A stretch of 27,663 bases of DNA, taken from assembly GCA_937982665.1 (NCBI GenBank), contig CALJLD010000288.1, positions 1 to 27,663 of the forward strand, in the 5' to 3' direction. Below the pieces are notes generated by a model. The model searched no databases, was not told where the DNA came from, and was given only the letters and a program-made list of their open reading frames with translations. Positions within the stretch are counted from its first letter, which is position 1. The number at the start of each line of letters is the position of its first letter. A program made the position numbers and the translations under genes. This document shows positions 23,071 to 27,663 of the stretch, one piece after another. This stretch comes from an uncultured Planctomycetales bacterium (GTDB lineage Bacteria; Planctomycetota; Planctomycetia; Pirellulales; S012-138).

Positions 23071-24258
23071 ATGGACCCGAAATTCATCCAGCACCTCCAA
23101 TCCGAACTCACCGCCGTCCGTGAAGCTGGGCTCTACAAAGACGAACGCGTGATGACCGGTCCTCAGCAAGCCTGGGTCAACACGTCCGGCCATGATGTGC
23201 TGAACTTGTGCGCGAACAACTACCTGGGGCTCTCCAATCATCCGGCTTTGCGCGAAGCGGCCAAAGCGGCCATCGATGAATTCGGCTTTGGCATGTCCAG
23301 CGTTCGCTTCATCTGCGGCACGCAGACCATTCACAAAGACCTGGAAGCCAGGCTCTCCGAGTTCCTGGGCATGGGAGACACGATCCTTTATTCCTCGTGC
23401 TTTGACGCCAACGGTGGTTTGTTTGAAACGTTGTTGGGCCCTGAGGACGCAATCATCAGCGACGAGCTGAACCACGCGAGCATCATTGATGGCGTTCGCC
23501 TGTGCAAAGCCAACCGCTTTCGCTACTTGAATAAGAACATGGAGGAGCTGGAAGCGAAACTGAAAGAAGCCGGCGATTCTCGCTTCAAGCTGATTGCCAC
23601 GGACGGCGTTTTTTCCATGGATGGGATTGTGGCCAACTTGCAAGGCATCTGCGATTTGGCCGAGCAATACAACGCGATGGTGATGGTCGATGACTCGCAC
23701 GCGGTGGGCTTCATGGGCGAAGGCGGTCGCGGCACGCACGAATACACCGGAACGCTTGAGCGCGTGGACATCATCACAGGCACGTTGGGCAAAGCCTTGG
23801 GTGGAGCTTCCGGTGGTTACACGTCCGGCAATAAGGAGATCATCGAGTGGTTGCGACAGCGCTCGCGGCCGTATCTGTTCAGTAACTCTTTGGCTCCGGT
23901 TATTACCGCCACCAGCATCAAAGTGCTGGAACTGTTGCAAGGTTCCAACGAGCTGCGCGAGAACCTTCGCGCGAACTCCGCGTTCTTCCGGCAGGAGATG
24001 TCCGCTCGCGGCTTTGATCTTGTCCCTGGAGATCATCCGATCATTCCGGTGATGCTCTATGACGCCGTGCTCGCGCAACGCATGGCCGCGCGATTGCTCG
24101 AAGAAGGCATCTACGTGATTGCGTTCTCGTTCCCGGTGGTTCCCAAAGGCAAAGCCCGAATTCGAACGCAAATGTCCGCGGCCCACAAGCGAGACGACCT
24201 GGAAAGGGCGATCGCGGCTTTCGAAAAGGTGGGCAAAGAGCTGGAAGTGATTAAGTAG
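23071..24258 (+). CDS. kbl: Glycine C-acetyltransferase (2-amino-3-ketobutyrate CoA ligase)
   Basis: 395 residues, the normal length for Kbl, a PLP enzyme of the alpha-oxoamine synthase family. It joins glycine and acetyl-CoA to 2-amino-3-ketobutyrate, or runs in reverse in threonine breakdown. Diagnostic phrases are NLCANNYLGLSNHP, FGFGMSSVRFICGT, DELNHASIIDG, VDDSHAVGFMGEGGRGT (residues 206-222) and the PLP lysine in TGTLGKALGGASGGY (K241). The C-terminal end MSAAHKRDDLERAIAAF is also typical. The usual partner gene tdh (threonine 3-dehydrogenase) is not in the window. The start ATG is preceded by GAGACCCATC, nearly the same ten bases as before the ThuA gene. A uracil-DNA glycosylase gene follows by 94 bp, with no known pathway link. 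Confidence 0.95.
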   Translation: MDPKFIQHLQSELTAVREAGLYKDERVMTGPQQAWVNTSGHDVLNLCANNYLGLSNHPALREAAKAAIDEFGFGMSSVRFICGTQTIHKDLEARLSEFLGMGDTILYSSCFDANGGLFETLLGPEDAIISDELNHASIIDGVRLCKANRFRYLNKNMEELEAKLKEAGDSRFKLIATDGVFSMDGIVANLQGICDLAEQYNAMVMVDDSHAVGFMGEGGRGTHEYTGTLERVDIITGTLGKALGGASGGYTSGNKEIIEWLRQRSRPYLFSNSLAPVITATSIKVLELLQGSNELRENLRANSAFFRQEMSARGFDLVPGDHPIIPVMLYDAVLAQRMAARLLEEGIYVIAFSFPVVPKGKARIRTQMSAAHKRDDLERAIAAFEKVGKELEVIK

Positions 24259-24352
24259 CGACTTTGTCTGTCTCTATGTTTCTTAGTTGAAGCGGAGTCC
24301 AGGCTGCGCGGAGGCATTTCGCTCACGGCCCCGATGGGTTATCACACATCGC

Positions 24353-25081
24353 ATGGCCAAACGAACGGCAGTTGCTGGGCGAGGACGGCAGGCGTGGGAC
24401 GCGCTGAACGAGAAGATCGTGGCGTGCGACGCCTGTCCGCGACTTTGCGAGTACATTCAACGCGTTGCCGAAACGAAGCGACGAGCCTTCCAGGATTGGG
24501 AGTATTGGGGCGCGCCGGTGCCAAACTTTGGCGACGCCAAGGCAAATTTGCTGATTGTTGGGCTGGCGCCTGCCGCGCACGGAGCGAACCGAACCGGACG
24601 CATGTTCACAGGCGACCGCAGCGGCGATTGGTTGTATCGGGCACTGGCCAAAGCCGGCTTTGCCAATCAGCCGGAAGCGACACATCTCGAAGATGGGTTG
24701 AAGCTTCGCAATTGTGCGATCACGGCCGTTTGCCACTGCGCGCCGCCGGACAACAAACCAACGCGCGAGGAAATTGCGGCATGCGACGAGCATTTGACGG
24801 CAACCATTGACTTGTTGCGGCCCAAAGTTTTTTTGGCGCTGGGGCAGATTGGTTGGCAAGCGGCCGTGCGGCAGTTCGCGGCTCGCGATTGGCTGCTGCC
24901 TGGCGATGACGGCAAAGTTCGCCGTCCCAAGTTTGGCCATGCGGCCGAATTTGGCCTGGCCGGCAACCGGACGCTGTTGGGCAGTTATCACCCCAGCCAG
25001 CAGAACACGTTCACCGGCCGTTTGACCGAAGAGATGCTGGATGCGGTTTTTTCGCAAGCAAAGAAGTTGGTTGCCAAGTGA
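24353..25081 (+). CDS. Family 5-type uracil-DNA glycosylase
   Basis: 242 residues from ATG 24353; an in-frame TTG at 24287 is possible but would add a non-conserved start. The protein removes uracil and possibly other damaged bases from DNA, starting base-excision repair. It belongs to the Fe-S uracil-DNA glycosylases: C25, C28 and C32 (CDACPRLC) and a later cysteine pair in CHCAPPDNKPTREE could supply cluster ligands. Motif A is GLAPAAHGANRTGRMFTGD, which lacks the catalytic Asp/Asn of other families and is characteristic of family 5 (UdgB), and the later motif GSYHPSQQNTFTG is family-typical. It follows kbl by 94 bp on the same strand. Confidence 0.88.
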   Translation: MAKRTAVAGRGRQAWDALNEKIVACDACPRLCEYIQRVAETKRRAFQDWEYWGAPVPNFGDAKANLLIVGLAPAAHGANRTGRMFTGDRSGDWLYRALAKAGFANQPEATHLEDGLKLRNCAITAVCHCAPPDNKPTREEIAACDEHLTATIDLLRPKVFLALGQIGWQAAVRQFAARDWLLPGDDGKVRRPKFGHAAEFGLAGNRTLLGSYHPSQQNTFTGRLTEEMLDAVFSQAKKLVAK

Positions 25082-25260
25082 CCATTTGCGAATCCTTCAC
25101 AATGGCTGCAAATCCACGAGCATGCGGAACAGTCGGTGTCTCGTGGGGTTTGAAGCACAATCGCGGTCAGGCATCGCAGCACGTATTTCCGGCGTGCGGA
25201 TTTGCGTGCTTTCCCTTACAATGCGCAGCACAATCGCGGGTTGGGGAAGGGCGATTGAGA

Positions 25261-25299
25261 CGGGCATCTGAAACGGGCATCTAAAACGGGCATTGAGCA
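25261..25299. repeat. Three 13-bp tandem units
   Basis: CGGGCATCTGAAA, CGGGCATCTAAAA and CGGGCATTGAGCA follow one another. The unit is short and only three copies are seen; no function is apparent. The 264 bp between the glycosylase and the next gene hold nothing else I can support beyond GCACAATCGCGG repeated 73 bp apart. Confidence 0.6.
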
Positions 25300-25351
25300 G
25301 AACGGCAACGGGGTGAATACGGCGGGTCTCAAGCAATAGACGGAATTGCAC

Positions 25352-25648
25352 GTGCCAAAGAGTCTACGCGGCTCGGTGACGTCCATTGACGGCGCCGGGA
25401 ATTTGATCACGGATCTGCAAGCGAGCCAGTTTGAAGGCGCGCCGCGCGATGAGCGGTTGCGCATCACCTGCGGCGGGCACGAAACGCTGGGACTTCATGA
25501 CGGGTACGAAGGCCAGCCGGAGTTGACCTTTGTGGCGATCATCAACGGTGAAAGCCAGCTGGAGTTGGGCATTGTTGGCGAGAACGCCGCGGCGCTGTTG
25601 AGTATTCCCTCGGGAGCGCCGGTTGAAGCAAGCTGGGATGCGGATTGA
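25352..25648 (+). CDS. Stand-alone SAM-hydroxide adenosyltransferase C-terminal domain
   Basis: 98 residues from GTG 25352; TTG 25346 is a two-residue longer alternative. The sequence reads LRGSVTSIDGAGNLITDLQ, LRITCGGHETLGLHDGYE, TFVAIINGESQLELGIVGENAAALL, which is the beta-rich C-terminal domain of the DUF62/SAM-hydroxide adenosyltransferase family (GxVxxIDxFGNLxTN signature near the start). The enzyme's N-terminal domain with the catalytic Asp and the SAM site is absent, and the upstream 264 bp show no trace of it, so this is either an independent domain gene or a severely truncated one. By itself it should not cleave SAM. It converges with the BamE-like gene across 82 bp. Confidence 0.7.
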   Translation: MPKSLRGSVTSIDGAGNLITDLQASQFEGAPRDERLRITCGGHETLGLHDGYEGQPELTFVAIINGESQLELGIVGENAAALLSIPSGAPVEASWDAD

Positions 25649-25656
25649 CACGGCTC

Positions 25657-25712
25657 GCTGGCATAAGGTTGCCAGCCATCGCGCATGATTCTGTTGTTTC
25701 CCCGCAGGCGGG
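25657..25712. terminator. Two hairpins between convergent genes (possible bidirectional terminator)
   Basis: Hairpin one: arms GCTGGCA and TGCCAGC around TAAGGT (25657-25676). Hairpin two: arms CCCGC and GCGGG around AG (25701-25712). Both are in the 82-bp convergent gap. No clear T-run follows either, so the call is weak. Confidence 0.35.
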
Positions 25713-25730
25713 AATGAGCCAATTGACGCT

Positions 25731-26780
25731 TCATTCACGACATTGTGGCGCGCGGGATTCGTCTCGATGTTCCACATACCTGTCAAGCTGCTGGCTGAGC
25801 ATCTTCTGCATGTAATCGCTCTCCTCGCCCGAGAAATACCAATCTGCAGACTCCGTGTAGGCTTTGAGTGCGTTCAGCAGTTCCTCACGACTCTTGTCGT
25901 TGACTTGCGGCTGTTCTGGCATCCATGGGATCTTCGCCTTCTCACATTTCTTAATGGCGAAGTCGATCTCAATATCACCTACGGCATCAAGGCCGCGGGT
26001 CAGTAACAACGGAACGCCATCCACGTACTTGATCGGAAACCGCGGAGCTTTCCCAGTATCCTTTGGAGGAGCGGGAACCGGCACCCCTGGAAAGAGGCCA
26101 GAAAGCTGACTGCCGTCCGTGCCGACGTCGTGCAGGCAGAAGATCAGCAAGTACATTCCATCTTCGTTCATTCGCGATCCAGTCACGCGCACATATTCGC
26201 GAAACACTGCAAACGTCTTTGCTTGGCCTAGCGGTTGAAAGTCGCGCGCAAGCTGCATCATGTCATAGGGATCATAGCGCCTGCCGTAAAAAGTGGGAGC
26301 TGAATCCAAATCGCCGAGGAGCTTCCGCAGAAGCTCTTCGTCGACGATCTCGTCGTCGATCACCTGCCCTTGATGACCAACCACATTCTTTACAGTCGAA
26401 TTGAGATCGAATTCCACGCGTCCAAGTGTTGGGAATCCGTAGTCGCCATCGCATCCATAACACCACACTTCGGATACATTCGCGAACCGAAAGGGTGTCT
26501 TAGTCTTCTCGGTCCATACGGTGTCAGGCGATCCGAGAATCTTCGTCACCTGCATGGGTGACATGCCTTCTTTGACGGCACCCATCCGTTCTGCAAACTG
26601 CTTGCGGGGCTGATCTCCGCGGGGTTGATTCACATCTTTGATCTTCGCCACCGCAACGACGTCGGTGGTGATCGTTAACCACTCGACACTTGTCGCTGTA
26701 TAGCCGATCTGTGCGGCATCGATATTTGAGAACGCCAGAAGAATGGCAACAGCCAGGAGCGAGCGACGGCAACTGCACAT
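25731..26780 (-). CDS. Secreted protein with a BamE/SmpA-like segment
   Basis: 349 residues from ATG 26780 (MCSCRRSLLAVAILLAFSN, signal peptide ending near DAA); the frame is open to 26891 but the signal peptide begins at this ATG, with AAAGG upstream. The start of the mature part (SVEWLTITTDVVAVAKIKDV) resembles planctomycete exported proteins. Residues ~65-110 contain EGMSPMQVTKILGSPDTVW and VWCYGCDGDYGFPTLGRVEF, which match the BamE/SmpA-OmlA fold pattern (G-M-x-x-x-V-x-x-x-L-G-x-P, then strands). The rest, with many charged residues and DPYDMMQLARDF, is unfamiliar. It may be a periplasmic or outer-membrane-associated protein; no Bam genes are nearby, so a role in outer-membrane assembly is not supported. 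Confidence 0.7.
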   Translation of the reverse strand: MCSCRRSLLAVAILLAFSNIDAAQIGYTATSVEWLTITTDVVAVAKIKDVNQPRGDQPRKQFAERMGAVKEGMSPMQVTKILGSPDTVWTEKTKTPFRFANVSEVWCYGCDGDYGFPTLGRVEFDLNSTVKNVVGHQGQVIDDEIVDEELLRKLLGDLDSAPTFYGRRYDPYDMMQLARDFQPLGQAKTFAVFREYVRVTGSRMNEDGMYLLIFCLHDVGTDGSQLSGLFPGVPVPAPPKDTGKAPRFPIKYVDGVPLLLTRGLDAVGDIEIDFAIKKCEKAKIPWMPEQPQVNDKSREELLNALKAYTESADWYFSGEESDYMQKMLSQQLDRYVEHRDESRAPQCRE

Positions 26781-26931
26781 GGTTAGCCTTTGGAGGACCT
26801 GGTCCGCGTTACGAGCGCAACGTGTCCGTAGTATAAGGAACTGGGGAATGCTAAGCGAAGAATGGGCTGGGGTGCGATATTGGCGGAACACGCAAGCCTG
26901 TCGACTAAGTCAGAACGTGCTCCGGACAGCA

Positions 26932-26949
26932 CGGGTAACAAGTTACCCG
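26932..26949. repeat. Palindromic repeat at the head of the tandem array
   Basis: Arms CGGGTAAC and GTTACCCG around AA, preceded by CAGCA and followed by AGGCACCC: the same family as the palindromes at 12.6-17.3 kb, in the opposite orientation to 13140. It immediately precedes the 29-bp tandem units. Confidence 0.85.
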
Positions 26950-26957
26950 AGGCACCC

Positions 26958-27163
26958 AAGTCTCCACCCGCTTAGTCGTGGCAACCGAAGTCTCCACCCA
27001 CTTACCCGTGGCACCCAAGTCGGCACCTGCTTAGTCGTGGCACCCAAAGTTGTTACCCGCTTATTCGTGGCACCCGTGTCGTTACCTGCTTGTCCATGCC
27101 ACCCAAGTCGTCACCCGCTTATTCGTGGCACCCAAGTCGTTACCCGCATCCATGCGTGGCCCC
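26958..27163. repeat. Seven diverged tandem units of 29-30 bp
   Basis: The units read like AAGTCGTTACCCGCTTATTC followed by GTGGCACCC, and each unit ends in the GTGGCACCC edge of the palindrome family. They look like an amplified half-palindrome. Units differ from each other at several positions and have no separate spacers. The array, with the palindrome before it, fills most of the 392-bp gap 26781-27172 between the BamE-like gene and ribA. Confidence 0.8.
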
Positions 27164-27172
27164 GCCTTCGCC

Positions 27173-27616
27173 CTACGAATGAAACTCCGGCAGGCGATGC
27201 CCTAGCTTGTCGCGCTTGGCGGAAAGATAGCGCGAGTTGTGTTCGCAGGGGGGCGCGATGATGGGAACCTGATCGACCACCTCCAATTCGTAGCCGCCGT
27301 AGATGAAGGCGTCGGTCTTCTTGGGGTTGTTGGTCAACAGGCGGATCTTGGAAAGGCCGAGGTCTTTGAGGATTTGAATGCCGACGCCGTAGTCGCGGGT
27401 GTCAGCCTTGTGACCGAGGGCCAGGTTGGCTTCAACGGTGTCCATGCCCTGGTCTTGCAGGTTGTAGGCTTTGATCTTTTCGACCAGGCCGATGCCGCGG
27501 CCTTCTTGCGGCAGGTAGATCAGCACGCCGGCGCCGTCGTTCTTGATCATCTCCAGCGCCAAGTGCAGTTGATCACCGCAATCACAACGCAGCGATTGAA
27601 TCAGGTCGCCGGTAGC
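27173..27616 (-). CDS. ribA: GTP cyclohydrolase II domain (RibA or RibBA, N-terminus missing)
   Basis: The domain catalyses the first step of riboflavin synthesis, opening GTP to a diaminopyrimidine. In the readable part are LRCDCGDQL (two zinc cysteines), IYLPQEGRGIGL (catalytic arginine region), NLQDQGMDTVEANLALGH, DYGVGIQILKDLGLSKIRLLTNNP and a short C-terminus ending in PEFHS. It could be the second half of a RibBA fusion. The frame matches the family back to TGDLIQSLRCDCG (codon at 27611). Beyond about 27616 it becomes unlike the family and meets a TGA at 27626, so the expected SECLTGD cysteine is lost. The upstream sequence looks foreign (next entry). Confidence 0.85.
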   Translation of the reverse strand, partial: ATGDLIQSLRCDCGDQLHLALEMIKNDGAGVLIYLPQEGRGIGLVEKIKAYNLQDQGMDTVEANLALGHKADTRDYGVGIQILKDLGLSKIRLLTNNPKKTDAFIYGGYELEVVDQVPIIAPPCEHNSRYLSAKRDKLGHRLPEFHS

Positions 27617-27663
27617 TGTCTTCGCTCAGCCTGGCGTTGACCACTGCCAGCGGCACGCCAGCT
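27606..27663 (-). other. Short KdtA-like reading frame at the contig end
   Basis: In another minus-strand frame the last ~55 bases read GVPLAVVNARLSEDSYRR. This recalls the conserved phrase of KDO transferase (WaaA/KdtA), with R-G-I-P-V-V-L-x-N-A-R-L-S-x-R-S. It joins the ribA frame at TACCGGCGA, which fits both reading frames. Only 19 residues are visible, so the match is suggestive. Confidence 0.3.

Noticed and set aside
23035..24186. 383-codon minus-strand frame across kbl
   Set aside because: Shadow of kbl, which matches its family from end to end.
26958..27163. CRISPR array
   Set aside because: Units are contiguous and each differs; there are no unique spacers separated by identical repeats and no cas genes.
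1..27663. tRNA or rRNA genes
   Set aside because: I found no cloverleaf with a T-arm-like GTTCGAATC and no rRNA-like conserved sequence.

Overview
The window looks like a chromosomal contig from a planctomycete (Planctomycetota), possibly metagenome-derived. The reasons are a DUF1559 pilin-like protein with the H-X9-DG type C-terminus, a BatA/VWA membrane protein pair, a ThuA-domain secreted protein, a small exported PQQ-propeller protein, many genes without a clear Shine-Dalgarno site, and fairly high GC. Most genes are ordinary chromosomal ones. A block in the middle (about 9.9-19.7 kb) is accessory and rich in repeats.

Layout. 1-5.8 kb (minus strand): larE, then a BatA-type protein and a second VWA/amidotransferase-like membrane protein that runs off the left edge. 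6.0-9.1 kb (plus): ThuA-domain protein, small three-helix membrane protein, DUF1559 protein and a small exported beta-domain protein. 9.2-11.5 kb (minus): a probable DUF6940 protein, then a two-gene unit of unknown function made of a two-helix membrane protein with a GAF-like C-terminus and a small soluble protein. 11.5-18.8 kb (minus): remains of a phage DNA-packaging module, which in transcription order is a ParB-like protein, an ABC-ATPase/GNAT gene broken in two, a terminase small subunit, a terminase large subunit with a one-base frameshift, and a portal protein. No capsid or tail genes follow. A plus-strand intradiol-dioxygenase-like gene sits between portal and terminase. 19.1-25.6 kb: LOG-family protein, small secreted protein, PQQ-like protein, two-helix membrane protein (minus), glycine C-acetyltransferase (kbl), family-5 uracil-DNA glycosylase and a stand-alone SAM-hydroxide adenosyltransferase C-terminal domain. 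25.7-27.6 kb (minus): a secreted BamE/SmpA-like protein, a 29-bp tandem repeat and the end of ribA.

The unusual feature is the repeat landscape. Two kinds of element recur: (i) short near-perfect palindromes with arms like CACTGGTAAC/GTTACCAGTG, alone or paired into ~150-bp units with inverted ends; (ii) G/A-rich tracts of GGGATAAGGG type, in three cases with an AGGCTAGAGGCTGG-type block on the gene side. In the 14.4-19.7 kb stretch the tracts are pyrimidine-rich to the left and purine-rich to the right of almost every gene or gene pair, so the genes look like cassettes bounded by inverted polypurine tracts. Elements also lie inside genes: one is translated in frame in the portal gene, and a palindrome plus purine tract splits the ABC-ATPase/GNAT gene between its D-loop and H-loop. 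This recurring structure is the best candidate here for something undescribed. All functional assignments come from reading motifs by eye; no database search was run.
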